This document shows, piece by piece, positions 25,552 through 35,635 of a stretch of DNA of 64,000 bases. Made by a program: the position numbers and the translations under genes. This stretch comes from Roseiarcus sp963751165 (GTDB taxonomy: Bacteria; Pseudomonadota; Alphaproteobacteria; Rhizobiales; Beijerinckiaceae). The stretch is from contig CAVVTP010000015.1 of the NCBI GenBank assembly GCA_963751165.1, positions 186,001 to 250,000 of the forward strand, given 5' to 3'. Under the pieces are notes generated by a model. It worked only from the letters and a program-made list of their open reading frames with translations. It had not been told where the DNA came from and searched no databases. Each line of letters opens with the position of its first letter. Positions within the stretch are counted from its first letter, which is position 1.

Positions 25552-25961
25552 GTCTCGTGCTCGACAGCTCGGCGACGCTGGCCTGGATCTACGACGACGA
25601 GACCACGGACCCGATCCGAGCGGTGTTCGACGCTGTGGCCGATCACGGCGCGGTCGTCCCGTCGCTGTGGCGGCTCGAAGTCGCAAACAGCCTGACCGGC
25701 GCAATGCGGCGCCGGCGTATCGATGCGGAATTTCGTCGCGCCGCGCTCGCCGATCTGTCCTTCCTGGATGTTTCCGTGGACGATCAGACGGATTCCAACG
25801 CCTGGACGGCAACGCTGGATCTCGCCGATCGCTTTGGGCTGACCGTCTATGATGCGGCCTATGTTGAACTGGCGGCGCGCCGGGGGCTGCCGCTCGCAAC
25901 GCTGGATCAGGACATGCGCGCCGCGGGCGTGGCGCTGGGGCTGCGTCTCTTGGGAGTCTAA
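25548..25961 (+). CDS. vapC: PIN-domain ribonuclease toxin, VapC family
   Basis: 137 residues from a GTG start (VSLVLDSSATLAWIY). PIN acidic residues: D5 (LVLDSSA), E in RLEVANSL, D in TVYDAAYVELA, and the final D in ATLDQDM. The GTG was preferred to the upstream ATG at 25509 because it overlaps the antitoxin stop and begins exactly at the PIN fold. It is an RNA-cleaving toxin of unknown target. Confidence 0.9.
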   Translation: MSLVLDSSATLAWIYDDETTDPIRAVFDAVADHGAVVPSLWRLEVANSLTGAMRRRRIDAEFRRAALADLSFLDVSVDDQTDSNAWTATLDLADRFGLTVYDAAYVELAARRGLPLATLDQDMRAAGVALGLRLLGV

Positions 25962-26144
25962 CCCGCACAGCGGTGTGGCGCCGTCAGCTGCGCGAGATCG
26001 CGCTGCGCCATTTCAGGCGTGATCCCGCAGTCGCCGTTGACGAGTGACCCCAAGGCCTTTCGCGGCCTCAGCGAGGGTGAGGCCCACCTCGTCCAGCTCC
26101 TGCTTGATGCCTGCGTCGGGATGGCGAGGGTTCTTCATAGCCAT
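25958..26144 (-). pseudogene. HigA-like antitoxin remnant
   Basis: The minus strand reads MAMKNPRHPDAGIKQELDEV and LTLAEAAKGLGVTRQ, the start of a HigA/VapI helix-turn-helix antitoxin. In another frame it then reads LVNGDCGITPEMAQRDLAQL, the normal continuation. About six codons are missing at the junction near 26030 and the frame changes. No HigB toxin is adjacent. Its 3' end touches the vapC stop. A decayed copy is the best explanation. Confidence 0.55.
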
Positions 26145-26175
26145 CTCTGTCACCTCCTTCCCTTCGCCTTTGACG

Positions 26176-26923
<748 letters not shown>

Positions 26924-27131
26924 ATCGCGCTCCTTCCCCGTGGTGTTTCGCCGTGCGGCGACGATATCGAAGCCGCCGGCACTCCCCCACGTTAGCACCG
27001 CGGGCCGTTCTGGGAAGACCCGTGGCGTTTCGTCCCTCCGCCAAAGCGCTCAGACGCCCGGTCTTCGGGCTTGACCGCCGACGCTTCTCGCTGAGACTGT
27101 GGCGCTGGACGGGCGATCCGCCAGCTCGAGG

Positions 27132-28180
27132 ATGGCGCGCATGCGCGGAAGATCGGTTCGGACAAACCTGCTCGGGATCCTCGCCGCGATCGTGACGATC
27201 GATCGTCGGCGGCTCGGCCCTCGCGTCGTCGTCGACGCTCGAAACGGTGAAGGCCAGGGGATCGCTCCTCTGCGGGGTCAACGAGGGCCTGCCGGGCTTC
27301 TCTTATGTCGATGAACGGGGCGCATGGAGCGGGTTCGACGTCGATTTCTGCCACGCTGTCGCGGCCGCGATTTTCGGCGACCCGAACAAGGTCAAGCTCG
27401 TTCCACTCTCGGCCGACGCCCGGTTCCAGGCCCTCGCCGACGGCAAGATCGACCTCCTGTCCCGCAACTCCACCTGGACGATGGGGCGGGAGACCGAGTT
27501 CGGGCTCACCTTCGTCGGCGTGTCCTATTATGACGGGCAGGGGTTCATGGTTCCGCGAGCGCTGAAGGCCCATTCGGCGCTCGAACTCGACGGCGCGACG
27601 GTCTGCGCGCAGAGCGGAACAACGACCATCGACAATCTCGCCGATTTCTTCGCCGCCAATCACATGGCGCTGCAAACGATTGCGACCTCCTCGACCGACA
27701 ACTCGATCAAGAAATACGACGCTGGTCAGTGTTCGGTGCTGACCAGCGATCTGTCGCAGCTTTATGCTCTTGCGCCTGCGTCTGAGGAAGCCGAGAGACC
27801 ATGTGATCCTCGCCGACGTGATCTCGAAGGAGCCGCTCGGGCCGGTCGTGCGGCAGAACGACTTGAAGTGGATCGAAATCGTGCGGTGGGTCCTCTTCGC
27901 CATGCTCAACGGCGAAGAGCTCGGCGTCAGCTCGAAGACGATCGGCCAGGCGCTGCGGTCGCAGAAGCCCGAGGTGATGCGCCTCGTCGGAACGTCGGGA
28001 AATTTCGGTGAACAGATCGGGCTCAGCAACGCCTGGGCGGCAAACGTCATCCGGTCGGTCGGCAACTATGGCGAGGTGTTCGAGCGCAACCTCGGCGCCC
28101 GAACGCCGCTCGCCATCCCCCGGGGCTTGAACCAGTTGTGGACCGAAGGCGGCATCCAATACGCACCGCCGATCCGGTGA
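27132..28180 (+). pseudogene. Amino-acid ABC transporter substrate-binding protein, two frameshifts
   Basis: About 349 residues if repaired, matching the AapJ/general L-amino-acid-binding family. The signal peptide (MARMRGRSVRTNLLGILAAI) is in one frame. The body from SSTLETVKARGSLLCGVNEG to LTSDLSQLYAL is in a second. The end from RLRLRKPRDHVILADVISKE is in the third. One extra base lies between 27194 and 27245 and another near 27770 (GCTCTTGCGC). Neither fits the GANTC pattern seen in other broken genes here. The permease and ATPase genes that should follow are absent. Genuine decay is therefore plausible, though sequencing error is not excluded. Confidence 0.75.
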
Positions 28181-28251
28181 GGCGCTGTCGGTCGGCTGCG
28201 CCAGGCCGGGAGAAGGCGGCGCGATTGGGCGTGATCGCCTCGTCTGGAGGA

Positions 28252-28884
28252 TTACGCCACCGGCGCTGACGCCGGCTTCGACACATGCGCCGCGACATAG
28301 GCGAGCGCCATATCGAAGGCGAGTTCCAGCGGCCGATTTGATTTGGCGCTTCGGGACAACAGCAGGCCGCCTTGCACGGCGGTCAGCACCGCGAGCGCGA
28401 TGTCGCTCGGCTTGGCCTCCGGCGCGAGCTCGCCGCGCTCCCGCATCCTGCCGAGCCCTTCCTCGATCCGGTGACGCCAAGTCTCGAACCCGGCGCCGAC
28501 TGCGGTACGCGCTCGCTTCGCGCTCTGCGGCAATTGATAGACGAGCGCGCCAAGTGGGCAGCCGACTTGGCGGTTCAGCGCCAGCACGGCGTCGCGCCAG
28601 CCGCGCATAGCCTCGAGCGAATCGAGAGCCTCGAGCAACGGGGCATGCTTTTCGAGCACGCGGCGGGCCTGCAGGGTCGAGGCCTCGCGCAAGAGCTCGT
28701 CCTTGTCGGCGAAGTAATGATAGAGTTGTGATTTGCTCGCCCCGCTCGCGGCCATGATGTCGTCGAGGCTCGTCTCTCCGACGCCGCGCGTCCAGGCGAG
28801 ATCGGCCGCCGCGGCGACGATGCGTTCGCGCGTGGCGGCCCCGCGCGCGGTGAGTCTACGCTCCGGTCGTCGTCTTTCCGTCAT
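28252..28884 (-). CDS. TetR-family repressor
   Basis: 210 residues. The N-terminal helix-turn-helix is RERIVAAAADLAWTRGVGET followed by SLDDIMAASGASKSQLYHYF. The C-terminal ligand domain is typical in size, with one Cys in VGCPLGALVY that could sense oxidants or electrophiles. It is divergent from a peroxiredoxin / GST operon, and two palindromes in the shared upstream region are likely binding sites. It is inferred to repress that operon until a reactive compound is bound. Confidence 0.85.
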   Translation of the reverse strand: MTERRRPERRLTARGAATRERIVAAAADLAWTRGVGETSLDDIMAASGASKSQLYHYFADKDELLREASTLQARRVLEKHAPLLEALDSLEAMRGWRDAVLALNRQVGCPLGALVYQLPQSAKRARTAVGAGFETWRHRIEEGLGRMRERGELAPEAKPSDIALAVLTAVQGGLLLSRSAKSNRPLELAFDMALAYVAAHVSKPASAPVA

Positions 28885-28903
28885 AGGGTCGTTGATATTC
28901 CGA

Positions 28904-28921
28904 TTGGACTTGACAGTCCAA
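28904..28921. promoter_or_regulatory. TetR operator 1 overlapping a -35 box
   Basis: TTGGACT-TGAC-AGTCCAA is a perfect 7-base inverted repeat. It overlaps the consensus -35 hexamer TTGACA (28910-28915) of the plus-strand peroxiredoxin promoter. The -10 is weak (AAATTC near 28933). A repressor bound here would block RNA polymerase. Confidence 0.6.
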
Positions 28922-28937
28922 TTCGTCGCTGCAAATT

Positions 28938-28955
28938 CTGGACCATTCAGTCCAG
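28938..28955. promoter_or_regulatory. TetR operator 2
   Basis: CTGGAC-CATTCA-GTCCAG is a perfect 6-base inverted repeat sharing the GGAC/GTCC core with operator 1. It lies between the -10 region and the ribosome site of the peroxiredoxin gene. Confidence 0.5.
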
Positions 28956-28970
28956 GAAGGAGAAGCTTAC

Positions 28971-29468
28971 ATGCCGCTTCTGCATAACGGCGACATCTTC
29001 CCGCGTCTCAGCATCCGCAAGGCGGGCGGCGGGACGATGAGTCTGCCGGACGACCTCAAGGGAGGGTTCGGCGTCGTCCTGTTTTACCGCGGCGCATGGT
29101 GTCCTTTCTGCAATGCCCAGCTTGCAGCCTTCCAGCGCCGCAGTGACAAGCTGGACGAGCTCGGCGTCAAGGTCGTCGCGCTCTCGGTGGAAGTGGAGCC
29201 TGCGACGTCGGCGCTGGCCGAGAAACACGGACTTCGCTTTCCTGTCGGCTTCGGCGCTGACGCCGACGCCATCGCCGCGGCGACGGGCGCCTTCGTCAAC
29301 GACGATCCTCACTATCTGCAGTCGACCGGTTTCGTGCTCGATCCGAGCGGGGCGATCGTGACGGCCGTCTATTCGTCCGGCGCCATCGGTCGGCTGGTCC
29401 CCGACGACGTCGTGGGCTTCGTGTCCTATCTCAAGTCCAAGATGCGTGAGTCGACCGAGGCCAAGTAA
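28971..29468 (+). CDS. Peroxiredoxin-like (AhpC/TSA) protein
   Basis: 165 residues. The redox centre is GVVLFYRGAWCPFCNAQL, with a CPFC pair, followed by LGVKVVALSVEVE. It is a thiol peroxidase or thiol-disulphide reductase of the AhpC/TSA superfamily, probably cytoplasmic. GGAAGGAGA precedes the ATG. It is first in an operon with two glutathione transferase-like genes and lies under the divergent TetR regulator's palindromes. Confidence 0.85.
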   Translation: MPLLHNGDIFPRLSIRKAGGGTMSLPDDLKGGFGVVLFYRGAWCPFCNAQLAAFQRRSDKLDELGVKVVALSVEVEPATSALAEKHGLRFPVGFGADADAIAAATGAFVNDDPHYLQSTGFVLDPSGAIVTAVYSSGAIGRLVPDDVVGFVSYLKSKMRESTEAK

Positions 29469-29481
29469 CGCGAGAGGTCCG

Positions 29482-30186
29482 ATGATCCGCTTCTATTTTC
29501 ACCCGACGCCGAACCCCGCCAAGGTCGCTCTCTTCCTTGAAGAGACGGGCTTGCCCTACGAGATTGCGCCGGTCGATACGGGCAAAGGCGAGCAGCACCT
29601 GTCCGGCTTCCGCGCCGTCAATCCGAACGGCAAGGTCCCGGCGATCGTGGATACGGACGGCCCCGGCGGCAAGGAAGCGCGCGTGTTCGATTCCACTGCG
29701 ATCCTCATCTATCTCGGCGAGAAGACCGGCAAGCTCATGGGCGCGCCGGAGGACAAGCCCGAGCTCCTGTCGTGGCTCATGTTCATCGCCACCGGTCTCG
29801 GCCCGTTTTCGGGTCAGGCCGTGCATTTTCAACATGCTGCCCCGCCCGGCCTCGACTATGCGGTCAACCGCTACCGCCGCGAGGCCGAGCGGCATTACAA
29901 GGTGCTCGATGATCACCTCATTGGCCGCGAGTTCGTTGTCGGCGACAGCTTCACCATCGCCGACGTCTCGGCCTGGGGCTGGCTCGGCCGCGCCGGGCGC
30001 GTTATGAAGGGAGCGGACGACCCGCTCGCGGCATTTCCGGAGATCAAGCGCTGGTTTGCAGCGGTGGAGGCGCGGCCCGCGGTCGCGCGCGCAAAGGCGG
30101 TTGGGAAAGATCACGCCTTCAAGACCGTGGTCGACGAAGAGACCCGGCGGGCGCTCTTCCCCTCGAACTACCCGCCGGCCGCCTAG
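29482..30186 (+). CDS. Glutathione S-transferase
   Basis: 234 residues. The thioredoxin-like N-domain starts MIRFYFHPTPNPAKVALFLE, with NPNGKVPAIVD and the glutathione-binding VFDSTAILIYLGE. The all-helical C-domain has VGDSFTIADVSAWGW. The ATG at 29482 was chosen for the fold start and the nearby GAGAGG site. It conjugates or reduces electrophiles with glutathione. It is in operon with the peroxiredoxin 13 bases upstream. Confidence 0.9.
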   Translation: MIRFYFHPTPNPAKVALFLEETGLPYEIAPVDTGKGEQHLSGFRAVNPNGKVPAIVDTDGPGGKEARVFDSTAILIYLGEKTGKLMGAPEDKPELLSWLMFIATGLGPFSGQAVHFQHAAPPGLDYAVNRYRREAERHYKVLDDHLIGREFVVGDSFTIADVSAWGWLGRAGRVMKGADDPLAAFPEIKRWFAAVEARPAVARAKAVGKDHAFKTVVDEETRRALFPSNYPPAA

Positions 30187-30222
30187 TCGATGGCGCCCGA
30201 CATTCTGGAGGCAAGTGACCGC

Positions 30223-31098
30223 ATGAACGACGCAGCCGATTACGTCCCGCCGAAGGTCTGGACTTGGACGAAGCCCAGCGGCGGGCAATTCGCGAACATC
30301 AATCGGCCGGTCGCCGGGCCGACGCACGAAAAGGAGCTTCCGGTCGGCCGTCACCCGCTCCAACTTTATTCGCTGGCGACGCCGAACGGGGTCAAAGTGA
30401 CGATCATGCTGGAAGAGCTGCTGGCGCTCGGGCACGCCGGCGCCGAATACGACGCGTGGCTGATCGAGATCGGCAAGGGCGATCAGTTCGGCAGCGGCTT
30501 CGTGGCGATCAATCCGAACTCCAAGATTCCGGCCTTGGTCGACCGGAGCGGGAAAAAGCCGATCCGTGTTTTCGAATCGGGCGCAATCCTTATGCATCTG
30601 GCCGAGAAATTCGACGCGTTCCTGCCTGCGGAGGTCGCGGAACGAGCGGAATGCCTGTCCTGGCTTTTCTGGCAGATGGGCAGCGCGCCGTTCGTCGGCG
30701 GCGGCTTCGGCCACTTCTATGCTTATGCCCCGGTCAAGATCGAATATGCGATCGATCGCTATGCGATGGAGACGAAGCGGCAGCTCGACGTCCTCGACCG
30801 GCGGCTCGCCGAGACCGAGTATGTCGCGGGCGACGCCTATACGATCGCGGATATGGCCATCTTCCCCTGGTACGGCCAGCTCGTGAAGGGTTGGAGCTAT
30901 AATGCGGCCGAGTTCCTGAGCGTGGAGGACTACAAGAACGTCCTGCGCTGGGCCGACCTGATTCTGGAGCGGCCGGCAGTGAAACGCGGGCGCATGGTCA
31001 ACCGGACGTTTGGCGACCCGTCCAGCCAGTTGCGCGAGCGCCACGACGCTGGCGACTTCGAGACGAAGACGGAGGACAAGCTGACGGCGGCGCCGTGA
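30223..31098 (+). CDS. yghU: YghU-type glutathione-dependent disulphide-bond oxidoreductase
   Basis: 291 residues. It aligns well with E. coli YghU from memory: PPKVWTWTKPSGGQFANINR, HPLQLYSLATPNGVKVTIML, NPNSKIPALVDR and GGGFGHFYAYAPVKIEYAID. It binds glutathione without a catalytic Cys and reduces disulphides or organic hydroperoxides. The ATG at 30223 matches the E. coli start; ATG 30190 is an alternative. It is the last gene of the peroxiredoxin / GST operon. Confidence 0.9.
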   Translation: MNDAADYVPPKVWTWTKPSGGQFANINRPVAGPTHEKELPVGRHPLQLYSLATPNGVKVTIMLEELLALGHAGAEYDAWLIEIGKGDQFGSGFVAINPNSKIPALVDRSGKKPIRVFESGAILMHLAEKFDAFLPAEVAERAECLSWLFWQMGSAPFVGGGFGHFYAYAPVKIEYAIDRYAMETKRQLDVLDRRLAETEYVAGDAYTIADMAIFPWYGQLVKGWSYNAAEFLSVEDYKNVLRWADLILERPAVKRGRMVNRTFGDPSSQLRERHDAGDFETKTEDKLTAAP

Positions 31099-31256
31099 TC
31101 GAGGCGGCGTAAGCCGCCGCAAGGCGTGGGAGGCCTCGTGCAGCCCCTCACGAACTGACGCCTGATGTCGCGGCCGATTCATAGAGTGAGCCTGTGGTCC
31201 AGACCGATCGCCGGCATGTCCCGGGTCGCCGCCGCGTCGACTTCGTCGAGCGCCAG

Positions 31257-32282
31257 TCAGCGTCGTTCGTCGGTGCCCTGCGTCAGGACCATCGCCGCGC
31301 CGAAATCGCCCACTGATCGGAAATTTACGTCGTGCAGTTCATTTACGGGCGTCATCCGCTCGCCTTGGGCAAAGCGGCGCGCCCATATCTCTCGCGCTCG
31401 CGCATACTGGTTGCCGAAAAGATCCCAAATCCGGATTACGATCGCCCGCACCGCGCTTTCGTCATTCGCGCGGATGGCCTCGTCGACCGCGACGTCGAGG
31501 TCGTCCCCCCGCTTGCCCCAGAGATATTCCGTGATCCAGTTGAGGTCTTCGGCGCTATAGTAGGCCGGCGAGATCGCCAAGTTCATTTCGCCGGGCGATT
31601 CCGAAACCTCGAACGAAGCCGTGTTGCCCGACATGGTTACTTGCGCTTCCTTCAGGGCGAAGACTTTCATGATCAGCGCGAGCAGTTCGCCCTTTGCTTT
31701 TGCGTCGAGGCTGCCGGCTTCCTCGATGGTCAATTGGTAGTCACGGACGCCATGCAGCACGCGATAGGTGATGACATACTTTCCGAACTTTCCGCCGATC
31801 AATTGCTGAATGAGCCTGCAATCGGGCGTGGTCGCCGGATGACTCAACGCAGCGATGTCGGGCGCGTTTGCGTCCGATAGCGGATTGACGGTGATTTTCA
31901 TCGTTTGCGAAAACTTGGCGCTGCCGCTCGCCTCGATCTCCGCGATCTCCTTCGCGAGAAGGTCCCCCTTGATGCTCGCCCCGATCGAGACCGATGCTGC
32001 GAGCCCGCTAGTATATGGCGCAATATGCGCGTAGCGCACATGCGGCCAGTTCGGATAGCACGTCCTGTGGTCGAGGACGATCTGCTCGTTGTCGAGTTGG
32101 ACCACGTCCCCCGGATAGACCGGATTAAGGGCGAAGATTGGGAACGCGTGGTATTGCCACAAAAATATCTTCGTCATGGCGGCGCGAAATTGGGTCTCCG
32201 TACCCGCCGCTGGACTTGTGGATAAGGCGCCGAGCGCCATCGCAAACAAGAACGGCGCAAGAAGCGCGCCCCTCGGTGACAT
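31257..32282 (-). CDS. Exported hypothetical protein
   Basis: 341 residues with a signal peptide (MSPRGALLAPFLFAMALGAL, cleaved after SPAAG). No domain was recognised. The middle contains YITYRVLHGVRDYQLTIEE-like strands and Cys in HRTCYPNWP and TPDCRL, which might pair. The long open frame upstream of 32282 has the composition of a non-coding frame and no signal peptide, so this ATG was chosen. A periplasmic or surface location is inferred. Confidence 0.6.
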   Translation of the reverse strand: MSPRGALLAPFLFAMALGALSTSPAAGTETQFRAAMTKIFLWQYHAFPIFALNPVYPGDVVQLDNEQIVLDHRTCYPNWPHVRYAHIAPYTSGLAASVSIGASIKGDLLAKEIAEIEASGSAKFSQTMKITVNPLSDANAPDIAALSHPATTPDCRLIQQLIGGKFGKYVITYRVLHGVRDYQLTIEEAGSLDAKAKGELLALIMKVFALKEAQVTMSGNTASFEVSESPGEMNLAISPAYYSAEDLNWITEYLWGKRGDDLDVAVDEAIRANDESAVRAIVIRIWDLFGNQYARAREIWARRFAQGERMTPVNELHDVNFRSVGDFGAAMVLTQGTDERR

Positions 32283-32837
32283 GGCCCACTTCCCCACGCC
32301 GCGCTGCGCCGGCGACCGTAGCATCGCGCAACTGGCTCTGTCACGCCAATTCGGCTGTCGGCGGCGGGTCCGATTGAAGTTCGGGTTCGGGCGGGAGCGA
32401 CCGTTGGGGGACGGCGGCTTACCCCGGCGGAGAAGAGGCGTTCCCGCGCGGTGCCGAAGCCGGAACTGCGCCCGGAGCACGTATTCAGCATGAATGCCGC
32501 GAACCGGCACAAGGGCGGAGACCATGCCTACGCGGATTGCCTCGGGAAGGACGGGAGTGTGCGCGATAGCCGCCGTCCACGAAATAGACTTCGACGCCGG
32601 GGGCGGAGATATTCCACGCTCCAGCTGAATGGCGTGCAGGCGCGGCCCTTTGCAGCAGGCAGTTTCGGGCGGTCTCGCTGGCGATCCCCCGAGGCGATCG
32701 GTAGCGTCGGCGATGGTGAAATATCGGAATTGGCGAAGGATCATTCAACGCGACTGCTAGTTGATCCCCGGTAATTGCCTAACTGGACTCTGTTTAGGTC
32801 TAACTCAGGGAGCAATCGTCCTTGATTGTGCGGGTTT
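32283..32837. other. Intergenic region without a recognised gene
   Basis: Open frames here have the residue content of antisense or shifted frames (Arg/Pro/Ser-rich) and lack ribosome sites. No RNA gene was seen. Confidence 0.4.
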
Positions 32838-32901
32838 GACGAAAGCGGGGATCCACTTGCCGGACCGAACGCCCTGGACCCCCGCTTTCGCGGGGGTGAA
32901 A
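32838..32901. repeat. Short palindromic dispersed repeat
   Basis: GACGAAAGCGGGGATCCA (32838-32855) and TGGACCCCCGCTTTCGCGGG (from 32875) are imperfect inverted arms around about 19 bases. Units with this CGAAAGCGGGG / CCCCCGCTTTCG form are common REP-like repeats. It lies upstream of the MGMT gene. Confidence 0.6.
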
Positions 32902-32987
32902 AAGGGAACAACTCGACAAGAATTGGCTTGAACTTCCGGGTTGCGTGCGCATGTTCCATCCCAGCTCGCGAATGCGGAAACGAAGTG

Positions 32988-33548
32988 ATGGCCGCTCAGC
33001 ATTACCACGTGTTCGAAACCGTTGCCGGGTTCTGCGCCATCGCCTGGAGCGATCGCGGCGTGACGCGCTTCGTTCTGCCGATGGCGAGCGCCGAAGAGGC
33101 CGCTTGGCAGTTGCGGCGCCGCGCGAAGGAAGCCATGCCCGGCTCGCCGCCGGCCGATGTCGCGGCCGTCGTCGCGGCGGCGACGCGCTACTTCCTCGGC
33201 GAGGAAACGGATTTCTCCGGCGTCCGGCTCGACCTCGACGTGCAGGATCCTTTTTTCGGCCGCGTGTATGATGCCCTGCGCCGCATCGGCTGGGGCCGCT
33301 CGACGACCTACGGCGCTTTGGCGCAGGATGTCGGCGCCGGGCGTGAAGCGGCGCGCGACGTCGGTCAGGCGATGGCGAAGAACCCGACGCCGCTCATCAT
33401 TCCCTGTCACCGCGTTCTGGCGGCTGGCGGCAAGATCGGCGGGTTCTCCGCGCCGGGCGGGTCGAAGACGAAGATCCGGATGCTCGAACTGGAGGGCGTG
33501 CGCTTAGGTTCGCCCGCGGCGGCGGCGCAGCCGTCGTTCGATTTCTAA
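32988..33548 (+). CDS. ogt: Methylated-DNA-[protein]-cysteine S-methyltransferase
   Basis: 186 residues. The active-site PCHRVLAAGGKIGGFSAPGG is intact, with the acceptor Cys in PCHR, preceded by GRSTTYGALA and AAARDVGQAM-like helix-turn-helix elements. It removes alkyl groups from O6-alkylguanine by transfer to its own Cys. The start ATG 32988 opens MAAQHYHVFET, typical of the family. It stands alone. Confidence 0.92.
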   Translation: MAAQHYHVFETVAGFCAIAWSDRGVTRFVLPMASAEEAAWQLRRRAKEAMPGSPPADVAAVVAAATRYFLGEETDFSGVRLDLDVQDPFFGRVYDALRRIGWGRSTTYGALAQDVGAGREAARDVGQAMAKNPTPLIIPCHRVLAAGGKIGGFSAPGGSKTKIRMLELEGVRLGSPAAAAQPSFDF

Positions 33549-33638
33549 GCCGCCCACGACCGCTGCGCGTTTGACGATCGGGCGCCGTGCGCCCTCCGCA
33601 GCCCCCGTAACCCGCAACGGAGATTCCGTGGCACAATT

Positions 33639-33656
33639 CTTGTCCTGCGGGACAAG
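33639..33656. promoter_or_regulatory. Palindrome upstream of the winged-helix gene
   Basis: CTTGTCC-TGCG-GGACAAG is a perfect 7-base inverted repeat 100 bases before the start at 33757. It could be an operator for that gene's own product or part of a terminator for ogt; there is no T run to support a terminator. Confidence 0.4.
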
Positions 33657-33756
33657 TGAGGCGGGCGGCGCCTCGTTTGAGCACAGATTTTGGGACGCCT
33701 CATCCGCGGCGGGCGTCTGCGTTTCGACAACCTCTGCGAAACAGGAGATTTGAGCG

Positions 33757-34371
33757 ATGGGGGAAAATATCCTGGTCGATTCCTCGTCTCGCGAGGCATG
33801 CATGCCGATCGAGCCCTTGCCCGACGAGGTCGTCGTCCGCTTGCGGTCGGATCCAACGGCGGCGTTGGCGGCTGTCCTGGTTGTCAACGCCGCCTTTCCG
33901 AACATCCTTTCGTGGACGGCCAGGGCGTTTGGTGTCCAGTCGCAACCGAAGCGCAGCATCGATGGCGGCGGCGGAGGGGACGGCGGGGAGAGCGGGGCTG
34001 GCAGAGACGGCAAAGATGGAGACGATTTGCCCCCGAGACGGCGTGAAGCGAGCGAACACGCCGATCAGCAACTGTTGGCCTTGATGCGGGACAATCCAAG
34101 CGCGACCATCGCTCAGCTGATCAAGCTTTCCGGACGTTCGCGATCGTCGACTGTGTTGTCGCTGAAGCGGCTCGAGGAGGCCGGCCTCGTGAACCACGGC
34201 GGCCATGGGTCTTGGGCCGTGATCGAGGACGATCCCGGCGCTTATGACGACGGGACGCCGCTGCCGCCTAAGACGGCGCACTGGGTCGCTCCCTTGTCGG
34301 CCAAATATGTCGCGCGCCAAACGGCCGGCGGACGTGTCCGCGAGGAGAACGCGACCGCATGCTCCTCTTGA
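33757..34371 (+). CDS. Winged-helix-like protein with glycine-rich linker
   Basis: 204 residues, not recognised as a whole. Residues 15-65 form a helical N-domain. Residues 66-95 are a Gly/Asp/Lys-rich linker (DGGGGGDGGES and on). Residues 100-155 look like a MarR-type winged helix (LLALMRDNPSATIAQLIKLS, then SSTVLSLKRLEEAGLVNHGG). A DNA-binding regulator is inferred. A GGAGATT ribosome site precedes the ATG. Confidence 0.6.
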   Translation: MGENILVDSSSREACMPIEPLPDEVVVRLRSDPTAALAAVLVVNAAFPNILSWTARAFGVQSQPKRSIDGGGGGDGGESGAGRDGKDGDDLPPRRREASEHADQQLLALMRDNPSATIAQLIKLSGRSRSSTVLSLKRLEEAGLVNHGGHGSWAVIEDDPGAYDDGTPLPPKTAHWVAPLSAKYVARQTAGGRVREENATACSS

Positions 34372-34571
34372 AATCGACCGGTCCCACGCGACGCTGACCG
34401 GGGGCGTGCGCGACCGCGGGACACGGCAACGCGTTCGCGCTCATGACAATCAGACTGTGACCACCGTCACTGCGCTGGGCGAGGCGGCGTGCTCAGTGCC
34501 TGACGGAACGGAACGCGTGAGATGAGCGTTCATAGAGCGTTCATAACGAGCACGGCAGTGGGGAGCCGGAA

Positions 34572-34844
34572 ATGCTGACTTGGTTGCATCGCAGACGTGA
34601 CGCCTCGCGCCTCGTGGAGGTGGAAGCGGTGACGCTTGTCGTCCAGTACGGATTTGCGGCCTATTCTGAAGCCCGTCAGCGCCAACAGGACGCCCACAAT
34701 GCGGACACGTTCGCCCACTGGGGCCGTGTGGCGCAGGTGGTCGCCGAAAGAACCGGCAAAAGGATCGCGCTTGTTACAGGAGCGCAGGGGGTTATCGACG
34801 CAGGCCGCAAGTGCGGCCCTTCGTCATCCTCGACGCGCAACTGA
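34572..34844 (+). CDS. Hypothetical protein
   Basis: 90 residues, preceded by GGGAGCCGGAA. Helical and polar (LHRRRDASRLVEVEAVTLVV, then HWGRVAQVVAERTGKRI). No family recognised. The next 200 bases on either side hold no other gene. Confidence 0.4.
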   Translation: MLTWLHRRRDASRLVEVEAVTLVVQYGFAAYSEARQRQQDAHNADTFAHWGRVAQVVAERTGKRIALVTGAQGVIDAGRKCGPSSSSTRN

Positions 34845-34995
34845 CCGGCAGCGGCGGAAGGCTGGGCCCTATCTGAGGTGCGGTGCGGGGACGGCGCTCA
34901 TCATGGCTTGAGTTCGTCCAGGCGACGACGGCGACCGGAATAAACAGCCGCCGCGAACTCCTTCATGGCGTTTGTCACCTGACTGCAGCCCCGGC

Positions 34996-35612
34996 TTTTT
35001 CGTCGAGCCTGTGAGCTTGGTGGTCTTCGGAATGGAAACACCGAGACGACCAAGGCAGCACGAAGGGCACAAGCCGCGTCCCGAGAGCAGCGAGCGCGTT
35101 TACCCCGCGGCGTCATTGATGCGGCGATCGCTTGGCGCCGCGGCGTTCCAATCCACACTGCCGCGCAACCTGTGACGAACATCACTGCGAAAGCCTTGTC
35201 TTTCGCAGAATCTGTGTTCACTTGGAAGGGGCGTAACGCTTGCGCTGGCGGAAGAACCATCGCTGACCGACAGACGAAATGGATAGGAAGTGACGAGATG
35301 AACCAACTCGTGATTCCGAATGTCAGCGTCGAGGCGGTCCTTATGCTCGCGTCGATTGTGGTTACCTTGTTCGCGCCGTGGAGTGCGGGGCTCTTGTGGT
35401 TTGCATCGTGGGATTTGGGCGGCCTTGATGCAGGCTGAGCGCGATCAGCGCGCGGCCCAAGAGCGGCAACGCGATGGCGCTTTTCTCCTAGCGCTCATTG
35501 TGTGAGTTTGGTGGCCTTGGCAGTGATGGAATGGACACACCAAAGGCACCAAGACCGCACAGAAGTGCACAAGCCGCTTCCGGAGAGCACAGAGCGCGTC
35601 ATCTGTGCTGCT
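34996..35612. repeat. Pair of diverged direct repeats of about 110 bases
   Basis: Segments near 35006-35110 and 35505-35612 align: both contain GTGAG(C/T)TTGGTGG, a GGAATGGA-ACACC-like stretch and GCACAAGCCGC-TCC-GAGAGCA-GAGCGCGT. They are too diverged to be recent. They flank the small membrane ORF at 35298. No coding function is evident. Confidence 0.5.
35298..35438 (+). CDS. Possible small membrane protein
   Basis: 46 residues (MNQLVIPNVSVEAVLMLASI, then VVTLFAPWSAGLLWFASWDL). One or two hydrophobic spans. GGAAGTGACGAG precedes the ATG. Too short to assign; it may be real because the hydrophobic pattern is strong. Confidence 0.4.
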   Translation: MNQLVIPNVSVEAVLMLASIVVTLFAPWSAGLLWFASWDLGGLDAG

Positions 35613-35635
35613 CCTGTCGGACCCGCGCAAAAATG

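Noticed and set aside
29431..31182. 583-residue minus-strand ORF opposite the GST genes
   Set aside because: Shadow of two well-defined GST-family genes; no motif of its own.
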